From positions 1 through 64,000 of the IMG/VR virus record IMGVR_UViG_3300008267_000250: a DNA stretch of 64,000 nt; one strand, given 5' to 3'. Each line of letters opens with the position of its first letter. Position 1 is the first letter of the stretch. The translations under genes and the position numbers were made by a program. Below the pieces are notes generated by a model that worked only from the letters and a program-made list of their open reading frames with translations, searched no databases and had not been told where the DNA came from. Source of the stretch: a virus. Shown here one piece after another: positions 10,675-20,935 of this stretch.

Positions 10675-10686
10675 CTATTTATAAAA
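10675..10686 (+). promoter_or_regulatory. Candidate late promoter element CTATTTATAAAA
   Basis: CTATTTATAAAA lies 6 nt before the ATG at 10693, in the first real gap after four overlapping genes. The same string occurs at 63233, and near-copies before 2260, 19840, 23937 and others. Its reverse complement contains TATAAAT, close to the T4 late box TATAAATA. Function inferred from recurrence. Confidence 0.4.
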
Positions 10687-10692
10687 TAAAAA

Positions 10693-11601
10693 ATGGCATT
10701 AGGTACATATGGTATTGTTAGACCAGCGGACGTTTCACCAGAGGATGTTGAAATCATTTTACACTACACTCAATCTAGGGATGTGACAGATAATTTTACA
10801 TTAAAAAAATTAAATGCAACAAATATTCTCACGCCTTATTTTCACAACAATAACACAGGTGGAAATCCGGATATTGAAATCCTAGGTGGACTTTACAACC
10901 TAAAACTTCCGGCTAGTGAGTTTAACCAAATTGGAATTTACACATTAATGATTAGACCGGCCGAAATTAGAACGACCATACTTGATTGTGGTGTTTTGTC
11001 GGCATTACCAAACGTAAAAGGACTTATTATTGATATTAATCAAGTTCCATCACAATATAGAAACAAATTCGTTAACCAAGGTTTGGTTGGGTTTAGAGTT
11101 GAATATTTAAATGATAACGGATCAAAAATTACAAACTTTTACAGAATTGTAACATCATCGTTTTATTGTGAACCAGTAATTAGTGATCAAGTTAACACAT
11201 CACAAAAAGCGATTAGATATAGGTATGTTGACAACCCAACAAATTTATTATTTTTAACCCTTTCACCATCATCATCACCAACAAACAAAGCAAGTGCGAT
11301 TCCGTTTATTGGTCAACCAAATCAAAATATCATTATAACAAATACTTTTTTTAACCCAATTACTATAGACATACAAATGGCTGAACATGATATTGATACT
11401 TTAGCTATTGCTCTTTATGGTAACCAAACAAAAAGTATGGAAGATGGTATCTATACACTTTATGATACTGTCGGAAACATTTATAAACAATACAACTTAT
11501 TTGAAATCAGAGATAACTTCAATGAATTACTTTACGAAGTTAGACAAGATAGAAATAATAATATTGATTTTAGTAAGAACTTTACAAACATTATTAGTTA
11601 A
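10693..11601 (+). CDS. Putative tail/baseplate protein
   Basis: 302 residues beginning MALGTYGIVRPADVSPEDVE. There is no signal peptide or membrane segment. The sequence alternates beta-rich blocks (GGLYNLKLPASEFNQIGIYT) with an extended C-terminus rich in Asn. It starts after a candidate late promoter element and overlaps the next gene by one base (TAATG), so it seems to open a new transcription unit for the 982-residue protein. No family recognised; structural role inferred from position. Confidence 0.58.
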   Translation: MALGTYGIVRPADVSPEDVEIILHYTQSRDVTDNFTLKKLNATNILTPYFHNNNTGGNPDIEILGGLYNLKLPASEFNQIGIYTLMIRPAEIRTTILDCGVLSALPNVKGLIIDINQVPSQYRNKFVNQGLVGFRVEYLNDNGSKITNFYRIVTSSFYCEPVISDQVNTSQKAIRYRYVDNPTNLLFLTLSPSSSPTNKASAIPFIGQPNQNIIITNTFFNPITIDIQMAEHDIDTLAIALYGNQTKSMEDGIYTLYDTVGNIYKQYNLFEIRDNFNELLYEVRQDRNNNIDFSKNFTNIIS

Positions 11602-14549
11602 TGGCTAAGAAAAAATATTTTTACCCACCAGCACCTCCAGTAGGATCTGAAACACCGTTTGATAATGTTGTAGGTTTACAACTTACGACTGGTGGTGGCT
11701 TGACACAGGGTAATTTTGAATTTACACCGTCCATTTATGAGAAGGTTAACAGAAAGTTTGACCAAGGAGTATTTTCCAAAAAATATAATTTAGAGAACTT
11801 AGATATTACTGATATTGAACAAACAAAAAGATTAATACAACAAAATTTTCAAGTATATCCAAATTTTGATATATCACAAGTTACAAGTTTTACGGTATAT
11901 GGTTCATTACAAAAAAGAATTTCAGCATCTGTTACCAAAATTATTAACTATTTTCCAGCGGCATTAGAGGTAAATAAAACTACACTTTCTTTGACTACTG
12001 GGTTAACGGCTACAAATATAGTTTATGATCCAATTGAAAATTTAACAACACTGGAGGTGAATGCACCATTTACTAGAAACCCATTTGATATTGATTATAG
12101 TGTAAATGCCAGTAGAAACATTGAAGTAAGACCGATGAAAGTTTCAGAATATAGAAACCTTACTTCAAATTTTGAGAATTACGCATTGTATGTTGAGAAT
12201 TTAGATACAGAATATCCACTTATTGATTTTGAACCAACAGAAAGAGTTGGTGAAGGGTTTATTTATATGGTAGTGATTGGTGATCCCTTTTCTGGTATCA
12301 GTTCAACCACTAAAACATTAGTTATTAAACCAAACAACCTTAAAACAAAAGAAATATTTAATAATTCTTTTGATGAGGTTGAGAAATTTTTATTAAACAC
12401 ACAAGTAAGCCCAAAATATACTGCCACTTTTAAATATCCGGAATATAACGATAATGGTGATTATGTGACAAAAGAAAAAAAGTTAACTTGGTTAATTGAT
12501 GGTTTATGGAATCTGGATATTAGAACCGGATCCTTTGACACCTATTTGGAACAATTAAACCAAGTATCGGAAAATCTTGATGAATTTAGAACAAATTTAA
12601 TATCAAGATTTTTAACTACTGGGGCATTTAAAGAGTTTGATACCCAAGATCAAAAAATGGAGAAAATTCTCCAGTTATATGGTAGAAGTTTTGATGATGT
12701 TAAAAAATTCATTGACGCTTTAGCTTTTATGAATTCAGTAAACTACATTCCAAAAAACGATATACCATCACAACTATTATTTAATTTGGCACAAACGTTG
12801 GGTATTGAAACCAATATATCACCAATCAACAATGAAACTTTATTGGATTCATTATTCCAGACAACCCCACAACGAATTTATTCTGGTCAAACAGAAACGA
12901 TGACACCACAAGAACTGAATTACCAATATTATAGAAATGTAATATTAAACGCCGCATATATGTTTAAAACAAAAGGGACTAGACAATCCTTGGAATATAT
13001 AATGCGTTTTATTGGTGCTCCAGACGCTTTGGTTGAGTTTAATGAAATTATATACTTAGCAGATACAAAATTGAGTGTTGATGACTTTAAAGAGTCCTAC
13101 GCCAAAATATCTGGAGGAACGGTCGTGACTCAAACACCGGTATTTGATCCTCAAAATACATTTTCAATATTGGGGGTGACTTACACTGGTTATACAACAA
13201 ATAATACAATTGAAACGGTTTCATTAAACACATCCGATTATGGTATATCTGACGACGGGTTTCCGAAATCACCATCCACATCTGAGGATTATTTTTTCCA
13301 ACAAGGTTCCGGATGGTTTGAAAAATCACCAAAACATAGATCACCACAAGAAGTTGATTTTGAAAATTCAAGATTGAATCAAAATGACCCTTCAGTGGTT
13401 ACAAAACTGAAACCTTATTCATACGGTCAAGAGTATCTTGACAGATACAGACAATTTCCAAATATGAACCAAGGTTATACTTTAACAAAAATTTCAGATA
13501 ACCAAAAATCTTGGGCCGTAGATACTACTGGAAATAGAAAAAATAACGCAAACTTTAATGGGGTTGATTATAACGTCTCAAATGATAAGTTGGTTATCAA
13601 CTCAAAAAACATTGAATTGAATGTAAATGTAGGTCAAGGTTTAATTTATGATGTATGGGACATGTCAGTTAAATATAATTACCCAATTCCAAATTCTGGA
13701 TTAACCTCACCTTACCCATATCCTGGAGCAATTGATTGGACATTTGTTAATCCAAAACCAAAAGAAAAAACATTTTTTGAATTTGCACAATCTTTTTATA
13801 ATAATTTAATAAATGTAAGAAACAGACAAACAATAACAGACGGAAAAACGGGAGGTTATCCAGCCCTTCAATCTATATATTGGAAATATTTACAATCAGA
13901 ACAAACGGTTGGGATTCCGTCCAATAAGTTTACATATCAAAAAATGATTGACTATACGTTAGGTTTAGGGGATCATTGGCAAAGATTATTGGAACAAGTA
14001 GTACCAGCGACTACACTTTGGTTAACAGGTGCAAAATACGAAAATTCAATTTTCCATAGACAAAAGTTCGTTTGGAGACGACAACGAGGTTGTGTATTTA
14101 TTCCGGTTGCTTGTATTCCTTGTGAATATAACGGACAAGTATTCGCTTATGATTGTATTGATCAAACACTGGAATGTAAACTTAATTTAAATACGATACC
14201 TAGAATTTTATCAGCAACAATTAAAGGGGTTTTAGAAAGTCAAAATTATGACTCTAGAGTTTGTGATTTCAATAGTATAGTTACCACCTGGTATATTGAT
14301 TGTCGTTTAGATAATGATATTTTAGTTCAAGAAAGTTTTTATACAGGATATGGATTTAACGGGTACCCAACCAGTAGTCAAGTTTTGACAGCTATAGATC
14401 AAAAATTACAAACGTTATATAATTATGGATTAAACTACTATTTTTCTGGAAACACATTAATAGTTAGTAATTCAAGTTGTTATGATGACTTTACAAATAA
14501 AACTCTATATCTAAATATAGGTATAAACGTTCAAATTAACTGCGGATAA
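11601..14549 (+). CDS. Large tail/baseplate protein with tail-protein-I-like segment
   Basis: 982 residues. Residues about 300-395 are helical and acidic ([20 protein letters not shown]). A block near residues 455-480, [20 protein letters not shown], resembles the 'kGT...le.ll...G' signature seen in P2 tail protein I and related eCIS tail proteins that connect baseplate to fibres. The C-terminal third carries several Cys residues ([17 protein letters not shown]). It overlaps both neighbours by one base. A fibre-attachment role at the baseplate rim is plausible but inferred from this weak resemblance. Confidence 0.6.
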   Translation: MAKKKYFYPPAPPVGSETPFDNVVGLQLTTGGGLTQGNFEFTPSIYEKVNRKFDQGVFSKKYNLENLDITDIEQTKRLIQQNFQVYPNFDISQVTSFTVYGSLQKRISASVTKIINYFPAALEVNKTTLSLTTGLTATNIVYDPIENLTTLEVNAPFTRNPFDIDYSVNASRNIEVRPMKVSEYRNLTSNFENYALYVENLDTEYPLIDFEPTERVGEGFIYMVVIGDPFSGISSTTKTLVIKPNNLKTKEIFNNSFDEVEKFLLNTQVSPKYTATFKYPEYNDNGDYVTKEKKLTWLIDGLWNLDIRTGSFDTYLEQLNQVSENLDEFRTNLISRFLTTGAFKEFDTQDQKMEKILQLYGRSFDDVKKFIDALAFMNSVNYIPKNDIPSQLLFNLAQTLGIETNISPINNETLLDSLFQTTPQRIYSGQTETMTPQELNYQYYRNVILNAAYMFKTKGTRQSLEYIMRFIGAPDALVEFNEIIYLADTKLSVDDFKESYAKISGGTVVTQTPVFDPQNTFSILGVTYTGYTTNNTIETVSLNTSDYGISDDGFPKSPSTSEDYFFQQGSGWFEKSPKHRSPQEVDFENSRLNQNDPSVVTKLKPYSYGQEYLDRYRQFPNMNQGYTLTKISDNQKSWAVDTTGNRKNNANFNGVDYNVSNDKLVINSKNIELNVNVGQGLIYDVWDMSVKYNYPIPNSGLTSPYPYPGAIDWTFVNPKPKEKTFFEFAQSFYNNLINVRNRQTITDGKTGGYPALQSIYWKYLQSEQTVGIPSNKFTYQKMIDYTLGLGDHWQRLLEQVVPATTLWLTGAKYENSIFHRQKFVWRRQRGCVFIPVACIPCEYNGQVFAYDCIDQTLECKLNLNTIPRILSATIKGVLESQNYDSRVCDFNSIVTTWYIDCRLDNDILVQESFYTGYGFNGYPTSSQVLTAIDQKLQTLYNYGLNYYFSGNTLIVSNSSCYDDFTNKTLYLNIGINVQINCG

Positions 14550-17053
14550 TGGCTTGTATAACTGGTTTTACAATAGGGGGGTATTATAATTTAGTAAACT
14601 GTTGTGGTGTTAAAGAGGAGGGTATATCACCAGGATTAGTTGAAGTTTGTATTGATGCTGACTTTTCTGCAACAACTCAAGGCGTTATTTTTGATACGGG
14701 ATCAACTTGTACACAAAACTGTAATCAAGGCCCCTTATCATATACTTTTCAAGTAACTGGTGTTTGTTCTAATCCATCTGGTTCAACTTTAATAACACCC
14801 TTTGCCGGTACTCCTATTTATACGATTGATCCGGTATCACCTATTGGTAGTGGGTTAAGTACTCAGACTGGAAATGGTCCTTTTTTATATAGTGGACTTA
14901 CGGGTGGTACTTATGTTTTTAGATTGAATGACAGTGATTCACCAATAAATCAAGAACTGTTTATAAACGTAATAATTTCTGATTGTTTTTATACTAATAT
15001 TTTTGATGTAACCAATACGACTTGTGGTTTAAATAATGGATCATTAACTGTTTCGGCAACTTCTTTATCATCACCATATAATTTGATTTTGTATGCTGAC
15101 GGTCAATTCAATCAAACACAAACAACAAATAGTTTACCCTACATATTCAATAATCTTTCAGCTGGAACTTATTATGTTGAGGTATACGATTACGGACTAA
15201 GTTCAGCAACAACTGAAAATGTTGTTATAAACGATAGTGTTGAGGTTGATTTTGGTTTCTGGAAGGTTAATACATCAAATTGTGTGATTAACACCGGAAA
15301 AATTTCTGTCACTGGTGCTACAGGAACAGGTCCTTTCTCTTATTTGTGGAGTAATGGTGAAACGACACAATTAATCACGGGACTTACTGAAGGTACATAT
15401 ACCTGTACAGTTACTGATAGTTTAGGTTGTCAAACAACAAAAGGTATTGTTGTTGAAGCAGCACAACCATTAGGTGTTGGACTGATTACAACTGTAAACC
15501 CAACTTGTTTTTCTTCGGACGGATCCTTAACTTATAATATAACCGGTGGTACTAGACCACTTTATTATTCCGCATCAACCGGTCAAGTAGGATACACTTT
15601 CGGTGATAGCTTTACAATTTCAAATTTAAATGGTGGGACATATGGTGTAGATATTAGGGACGCGAATTTTTGTCCATTAAATTTAACCACATATATTACT
15701 CCGGCTAATGGTTTTAATGTTGTAAGTTCAAACGTTATAAACTCAAACTGTAATCAAAATAATGGACAAATAAGTGTACAATTAAACGGTAATGGTGGTT
15801 TTTACACCTATGCTTTGTCAGGTCAATCAACTGGTGATGTTTATACAAATACAAGTCTAAACCAAACATATACATTTAATAACTTATCAAATGACACGTA
15901 TTTATTAATTATTTCGGGTTCAGGTACTAATTGTTTTTTTACAGACACATTAACCGTTAATTCACAACAAAAATTCTCAGTAAGTGCAACAACAAGTGGT
16001 TCAACTTGTAATAGTAACAATGGTTCAATAACCCTTGAGGTTGGTAGTGGTTACACTGGTGTTTTGGATTACGTATTAAGTAATGGTCAATCTATCATTG
16101 ATACTCCACTATCTTCTTATACTTTTACAAATTTAATACCTGGTTCATATACATACTCAGTAACTGATTCTGATGGTTGTACAATAACTGATAGTTTTGC
16201 GATAACAACAAACGGTGGTTTACTTTCATTAGTAAATACAACTAATTGTACAAACGGAAACAATGGTGAAGCTGAAGTTATAATCTATAATGGTGAACCC
16301 ACATTTACATATTCGTGGTCTAATAATATACCTGGTATACAAACCGGACCAATAGTTACTGGATTAACTGCTGGAACATATAGTGTTCTTGTGACTGATA
16401 GTAACGGTTGTCAAAACAGACATCGGTTTGATATAAATTGTACTGGTGTTTTAATTACTAGTTATGAATTGTTTACCTTATGTGAAAATACTTTTGAAAC
16501 AACAACAGGAACAAAAAGAGGATTTTCTGAAATGTTAAATGAGGGGTATCTTGATATTACGTCGGGATATACTAATTGTACATTTGTTAGTGGTGAATTT
16601 GTTGCCACAGTAGAAATTAACGGAAGTGCGTATACACAAACATTCTATACTGCAACAACATTAAATGACGTACCTCAAGATATTTTATGGCAAACAACTA
16701 TAGAAAGTATTTTATCAACAATACCTGAAGTTGGTGGTTATGAAATTGATTTAATTAACAATACTTTACAAATAAAATCAAATTGTGATGGTGATTACGA
16801 CCCATTAGCCGACGCTTCATTTTCATTAGGTTTGGATATAATATATGATGTATATTGCGAATTACCAGAACCAACACCTACACCAACACCTAGTCCGACT
16901 CCCACACCAACTCCTACACCAACACCAACGATAACCCCTACACCAACACCAACGATAACTCCTACACCAACACCAACACCTAGTCCTACACCACCTCCAA
17001 CACCAATAAATTGTAATATGTCTGGATACACTTTTGAAATAAACCAAATATAA
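14549..17053 (+). CDS. Tail fibre/adhesin with SprB-type repeats and Thr-Pro linker
   Basis: 834 residues. From about residue 155 to 635 there are six or so repeats of the SprB type; the clearest unit has [19 protein letters not shown] followed by [15 protein letters not shown], and others end in YSVTDSDGC or [11 protein letters not shown]. Each begins with a C..NNG-like motif. SprB repeats are known from the flavobacterial gliding adhesin SprB and other Bacteroidota surface proteins. Residues about 772-821 are an almost pure (TP)n stretch with SP and IT variants, then a short Cys-containing tail. Likely a host-contact protein; the repeats suggest a flavobacterial host or acquisition from one. 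Confidence 0.72.
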   Translation: MACITGFTIGGYYNLVNCCGVKEEGISPGLVEVCIDADFSATTQGVIFDTGSTCTQNCNQGPLSYTFQVTGVCSNPSGSTLITPFAGTPIYTIDPVSPIGSGLSTQTGNGPFLYSGLTGGTYVFRLNDSDSPINQELFINVIISDCFYTNIFDVTNTTCGLNNGSLTVSATSLSSPYNLILYADGQFNQTQTTNSLPYIFNNLSAGTYYVEVYDYGLSSATTENVVINDSVEVDFGFWKVNTSNCVINTGKISVTGATGTGPFSYLWSNGETTQLITGLTEGTYTCTVTDSLGCQTTKGIVVEAAQPLGVGLITTVNPTCFSSDGSLTYNITGGTRPLYYSASTGQVGYTFGDSFTISNLNGGTYGVDIRDANFCPLNLTTYITPANGFNVVSSNVINSNCNQNNGQISVQLNGNGGFYTYALSGQSTGDVYTNTSLNQTYTFNNLSNDTYLLIISGSGTNCFFTDTLTVNSQQKFSVSATTSGSTCNSNNGSITLEVGSGYTGVLDYVLSNGQSIIDTPLSSYTFTNLIPGSYTYSVTDSDGCTITDSFAITTNGGLLSLVNTTNCTNGNNGEAEVIIYNGEPTFTYSWSNNIPGIQTGPIVTGLTAGTYSVLVTDSNGCQNRHRFDINCTGVLITSYELFTLCENTFETTTGTKRGFSEMLNEGYLDITSGYTNCTFVSGEFVATVEINGSAYTQTFYTATTLNDVPQDILWQTTIESILSTIPEVGGYEIDLINNTLQIKSNCDGDYDPLADASFSLGLDIIYDVYCELPEPTPTPTPSPTPTPTPTPTPTITPTPTPTITPTPTPTPSPTPPPTPINCNMSGYTFEINQI
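16865..17010 (+). repeat. Thr-Pro coding repeat (linker)
   Basis: Degenerate hexanucleotide repeat of the ccaacacctacaccaaca type coding for alternating Thr and Pro with occasional Ser and Ile. The same repeat type recurs at 24420-25037 in another fibre gene, so the two loci could recombine. The protein product would be an extended, O-glycosylatable stalk. Confidence 0.85.
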
Positions 17054-17060
17054 TAATTTT

Positions 17061-19247
17061 ATGTCATTTTCCGCCGTAACATGCTTATCATACACAGGAA
17101 CAACACCATTAGGTGGTGTGTTAAATTTATATAGTAATGTAGATGGGTACACTACACCATTCCAAACTAACATAAATTTATCAGCAATAACAGGAAACGA
17201 ATGTCCTTACTATATTGATAATGTACCAGATTTTACAACACAAATTAGAATTTATGATATTGGAACGGGTTGTTCTTGTGATATACCGGTACAATCTAAT
17301 AATTTATGTACGACTTGTGATTTAGATTTTAATTCATATAGTGCAAATACTATTGGTAGGTTAGTTGCTGGTAATTTGACAGGTTCTTGTGAAGTAAATA
17401 TTACCGATTATAGAATTTTTTGGTATGAAACTGGAGACACCACAAATCCTGTATTTATATCAGGTTATGGGTCAGAATATGTGCCGTATTCCTTTACTCA
17501 TCCATTAACCGGAAGTTCCGCCATTTTAGCTCAAGCAGGTACATATGTACCAGTAATTGATAAAATTAAATTGAGTGGGTTGACTTTTTCTCAAACAGGA
17601 GGGACCGGAACAATACCGGCAGAGTTAGAATGTTTTTCCTCGGTCACAGTAACTATTAACCCGTTTACTTGTGATAATGGTGATGGGTCAAGTGATGATG
17701 CTAATTATGAACATAGGGTGAGTTTTTCTGGTGCTGCGGCGGGGGTTGTGCCACAAGCCTTGGAGAGTACTTTCTTATTGACCGCAACTACTACTAATTA
17801 TTTTGCGTGGAAATTTAGGGGTTATTCAGTACCTGACTTGACAACATCCAACTTTAGTTTAAATGAAACACCAAAAAGTGCCGCAACAAGTTCTAGTACT
17901 ATTTTTATCAAAAAAGTTAATTGTTTTACTGGTTTAACACAAAATATTAATGATACAATAAAATTAGAGGTAATACCAAATTCGGCAAACACACAAACAA
18001 ATTGGGATTTTTATTTTACTTGTTTAAATTCATTTAATCAAGACTCTTGTATTTTTAACAATATACCTTATAAAATCTCAGCATCAACAATCACATCTAC
18101 TACTGGGGTATGTAATACAAATCAAATAACATTTAATTTGAGTGGTTGTCCATATAATGTTGATGATTTTACAAAATATATAGTTAATGATTTTAGAAAT
18201 ACTTTACTATTAAGAGGTACAAACTACGACACGTTATTTGTTTATGAAGATTCACCGTATATAATTAATCGGTCTACCGGGTTGTTGAGAATAAATACAC
18301 CGACATATATTAGTAGTCAACCCAAAAACGTACTAAGAATTTGTTCCACACCATCTTCAAACACTATAACATACCAAAAGTATGTAAGTGGTGGGACTCA
18401 GGGTGTTATAGATATGGAATTTAGTAATATTGTTGATTTTAACACTTATTATAATTCATATTTAAATGTTAGTACGGGTAGTTCACCTGGGTTAGTTGGT
18501 GTCTGCACTACGTCCGCCGGACCATGGAGTGGTACCCCTTATGATTCAACAGATATTAGATATTATAGATATTATAATTTAGCAATACCTTCAAACACTG
18601 GGTCTACTAATTGTGGTGATGGAACCACAGAATTAAATTTTATGATACACCCATCCACTGTGGTCACAACTGGTACAACGGGACCAAATTATACCTTTAG
18701 ATTAACAATGCCAACCATAGTGAATAACTTGACCTATGACCCATTATGTAGTTTATCGGGTAATATACAGTCAGACTACGTTGACTTGATAAATAACAGA
18801 TCTACTGGTACGACTAATAATTTTTCAGGTACCACAACCACTGGTAGTAAATATAGTGATCCTTTTTACCAAGTTAGTTTAGCTTGTAGTGGTGTTACAA
18901 CTACAAGTGCGGATACATTTAACGGTGTAGTTAGATACCCTAAATACCTAAATGAAACTATCGTTTATACTGGTAGTACACCTACCATTGTACCATCGCT
19001 GAGTGCTCAAACCTTTGATTTTAGTTACCCAAGATTTTCTGTACAATCCTTATTCAATAATAATTCAGCATATGTTAGATATCAATACCGTTATACGGTT
19101 TATTTAAACAACCCATCTGACTTTAGAGATTTTGAAATTTATGCCGTTCAATTTACTGGTGGAACTTTAGGTACGGAAGTACTAATATATGGTTACACAG
19201 GGTCAACTGGACTATCATTTCAATATCAACCATCTTATTTCATATGA
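17061..19247 (+). CDS. Putative tail fibre / receptor-binding protein
   Basis: 728 residues, very rich in Thr, Ser, Gly and Asn, with many Cys spread along the first half (NECPYYIDN, GTGCSCDIPVQSNNLCTTCDLD). No membrane segment. It lies between the SprB-repeat protein and the small single-domain proteins, and its stop overlaps the next start as ATGA. The first 100 residues resemble a small beta-sandwich with paired cysteines, similar in style to the ~95-residue proteins downstream. Exact family not recognised; host-contact role inferred from composition and position. Confidence 0.6.
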   Translation: MSFSAVTCLSYTGTTPLGGVLNLYSNVDGYTTPFQTNINLSAITGNECPYYIDNVPDFTTQIRIYDIGTGCSCDIPVQSNNLCTTCDLDFNSYSANTIGRLVAGNLTGSCEVNITDYRIFWYETGDTTNPVFISGYGSEYVPYSFTHPLTGSSAILAQAGTYVPVIDKIKLSGLTFSQTGGTGTIPAELECFSSVTVTINPFTCDNGDGSSDDANYEHRVSFSGAAAGVVPQALESTFLLTATTTNYFAWKFRGYSVPDLTTSNFSLNETPKSAATSSSTIFIKKVNCFTGLTQNINDTIKLEVIPNSANTQTNWDFYFTCLNSFNQDSCIFNNIPYKISASTITSTTGVCNTNQITFNLSGCPYNVDDFTKYIVNDFRNTLLLRGTNYDTLFVYEDSPYIINRSTGLLRINTPTYISSQPKNVLRICSTPSSNTITYQKYVSGGTQGVIDMEFSNIVDFNTYYNSYLNVSTGSSPGLVGVCTTSAGPWSGTPYDSTDIRYYRYYNLAIPSNTGSTNCGDGTTELNFMIHPSTVVTTGTTGPNYTFRLTMPTIVNNLTYDPLCSLSGNIQSDYVDLINNRSTGTTNNFSGTTTTGSKYSDPFYQVSLACSGVTTTSADTFNGVVRYPKYLNETIVYTGSTPTIVPSLSAQTFDFSYPRFSVQSLFNNNSAYVRYQYRYTVYLNNPSDFRDFEIYAVQFTGGTLGTEVLIYGYTGSTGLSFQYQPSYFI

Positions 19248-19534
19248 CACAACAAGTTTTTACCATATCAGGAATTACAGGGGGAGTACCACCATTCACA
19301 TTTTATATTTGTGATGAAAATGGTAATAATTGTTCAGTACTTGCAACAACTGGTGGAACATATACGGCATCCACTTTTTATGAAACAGCAACAACACTGA
19401 TGATTAAAGTAATTGATAGTGTTGGTTGTACTGTATTTAAGATTGTTAGTTGTCCAGAAGATACCTATTTTATTTTAACCGAGGATGGACTCATAATGAT
19501 TACCGAAGATGGTGACGAATTAATTTGGATATAA
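19244..19534 (+). CDS. Small single-domain tail-associated protein (paralogue 1 of 3)
   Basis: 96 residues. The core, ITGGVPPFTFYICDENGNNC then LMIKVIDSVGCTVFKIVSC, is a single SprB-like beta-sandwich unit and matches proteins at 19536 and 25570 (shared 'G..PfdvyvCd...C...' and 'KiID.nGC.f'). The C-terminus FILTEDGLIMITEDGDELIW is a short beta-hairpin repeat. It is translationally coupled (ATGA) to the upstream fibre gene, with 1 nt to the next gene. It may be a fibre tip or decoration subunit; no known family name assigned. Confidence 0.6.
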   Translation: MTQQVFTISGITGGVPPFTFYICDENGNNCSVLATTGGTYTASTFYETATTLMIKVIDSVGCTVFKIVSCPEDTYFILTEDGLIMITEDGDELIWI

Positions 19535-19535
19535 A

Positions 19536-19823
19536 ATGTTAATTGAAATTACAGGGGTTACTTCTAGTCAATCGCCATATGATGTTTTTTTATGTAACTC
19601 AGACTTAACGTCTTGTTTTTATGTTTCCGGTAATACGTCCATTCCACCATCAGTAATAATTGATACTCAAAATTATTTCCCAAATGAATTTCTTTTGAAT
19701 TTAAAAATTATTGATACAAATGGATGTACTTTTATTAAAACAATTGATTGTCCAGACGGTAAAGCGTTCCAAGATGACATATTATTTATATTTATGGATA
19801 ATATCCAATATTATTTTCAATAA
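19536..19823 (+). CDS. Small single-domain tail-associated protein (paralogue 2 of 3)
   Basis: 95 residues, related to its neighbour at 19244 and to 25570-25857: ITGVTSSQSPYDVFLCNSDL, then LNLKIIDTNGCTFIKTIDC, then an acidic/aromatic tail FQDDILFIFMDNIQYYF. The tail matches the FQDGDLFEFMGGEPYEFE end of the third paralogue closely. It sits 1 nt downstream of paralogue 1 and just before a fibre gene, as paralogue 3 does, suggesting a pairing between these small proteins and the fibre that follows. Confidence 0.62.
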   Translation: MLIEITGVTSSQSPYDVFLCNSDLTSCFYVSGNTSIPPSVIIDTQNYFPNEFLLNLKIIDTNGCTFIKTIDCPDGKAFQDDILFIFMDNIQYYFQ

Positions 19824-19825
19824 TT

Positions 19826-19836
19826 GATATTTATAA
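19826..19836 (+). promoter_or_regulatory. Candidate late promoter element GATATTTATAA
   Basis: GATATTTATAA ends 3 nt before the ATG at 19840, in a 16-nt gap. It is another copy of the TATTTATA element seen before several structural genes. Confidence 0.32.
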
Positions 19837-19839
19837 CAT

Positions 19840-20895
19840 ATGCCAACTTATCAATTACTTACGGATAGAGTTTTAGCCAACCCAACGGCGATTACACCAA
19901 CAACATTGATACATATAGTAACGACCGATGATGTTTCACAAAATCCGGCCGGGTCATCCTATAAAGCCGAGTTAGGTCAACTATCAAATTTGTTTAGTGG
20001 TTCCACATTTACTGGTAATACATCTGCAACATGTATTAATGAATTATATGTGTCTGATGTGTATGGTTGTTCTGGTACAACATTTCACGATAATGTGTGT
20101 TTTGAAACAATAGCAACAGGAACCACAGGTTATACATTGTCGGTCACTGAAGGTGGTTGTTTAATAATCGCCACAGGCACAACTTCGGAAAAGGTAGTAA
20201 CTAAAGACCTTGAGGTTACTAACACACTTTTAGGACCTAGAGGAAGTTTTACTGATTATATGAAGGCGTCTAGATTAAAATCATTCTCACCACTTTTTAT
20301 AAATGATGAAGATGAAGGTAATGTTTATTTTGGTTCAAGTAGTGGTGTAACAATTGATGTAGTAAATAATAGAATTGGGATAAATGATTGGTACGGTGTT
20401 TTTGGGGACCCAAACGCTAAACTTGACATTTATTCAACTGGTGATACTATAACTGCTGGTATTTTTAATGGTACAACCGTTAGTGGTACAACATATGGTT
20501 TGACCGTAAATTCTGAAAATAATTATGGTTTAGGTGGATCAAATGTCGTGTTTTGGGCACAAACAACAGCAGGAATTACTAATGATTCTAATATTGCCAT
20601 TAAAGGTACTGTTGCAGGAGGACCAAATGATTATGCAATTCAATTACTAGATGGTCAAGAGGTTGTCGGAAAAGTTTTAACTTGTGTTTTACCAACAGGT
20701 GAAGCAAGATGGGAGAACCCAACAAATATTTTCACAAGTGGATTAACTGGAGATACTTTGGTTGTATCAACATCTTATACACCATCTGGTAGTACGGACA
20801 CAAATGGTGTACCGGGTTCAATTAGTTGGGACAATACCTATATCTATTTAAAAAACAATACTGGGTGGGTTAGAGTAAGTGGCGAAACCTGGTAA
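19840..20895 (+). CDS. Tail fibre protein, N-terminal anchor shared with the SHAEG fibre
   Basis: 351 residues. The first ~90 residues (TAITPTTLIHIVTTDDVSQN, GSSYKAELGQLS, FTGNTSATCINELYVSDVYG) are nearly the same as in the 888-residue fibre at 25882, so this is probably a common attachment domain. The remainder is a beta-rich shaft (GTTYGLTVNSENNYGLGGSN) ending in a compact hydrophobic tip (SISWDNTYIYLKNNTGWVRV), like the C-terminal domains of trimeric phage fibres. It follows paralogue 2 and precedes the glycosyltransferases. Confidence 0.68.
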   Translation: MPTYQLLTDRVLANPTAITPTTLIHIVTTDDVSQNPAGSSYKAELGQLSNLFSGSTFTGNTSATCINELYVSDVYGCSGTTFHDNVCFETIATGTTGYTLSVTEGGCLIIATGTTSEKVVTKDLEVTNTLLGPRGSFTDYMKASRLKSFSPLFINDEDEGNVYFGSSSGVTIDVVNNRIGINDWYGVFGDPNAKLDIYSTGDTITAGIFNGTTVSGTTYGLTVNSENNYGLGGSNVVFWAQTTAGITNDSNIAIKGTVAGGPNDYAIQLLDGQEVVGKVLTCVLPTGEARWENPTNIFTSGLTGDTLVVSTSYTPSGSTDTNGVPGSISWDNTYIYLKNNTGWVRVSGETW

Positions 20896-20903
20896 TATTT
20901 ATT
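20893..20903 (+). promoter_or_regulatory. Candidate TATTTAT element before glycosyltransferase operon
   Basis: TAATATTTATT spans the stop of the fibre gene, 33 nt before the glycosyltransferase ATG at 20936. The 40-nt gap is one of few in this module, so a promoter here would give the two glycosyltransferases their own transcript. Weak, based on similarity to the other elements. Confidence 0.28.
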
Positions 20904-20935
20904 CACTTTAATAAGTTTTGTGTTAAAATTTTTGC

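Noticed and set aside
16795-17173. Minus-strand frames rich in Gly-Val or Trp-Cys-Arg opposite the Thr-Pro repeats
   Set aside because: They are mirror images of the (TP)n coding repeat; no start context and the plus-strand gene is clear.
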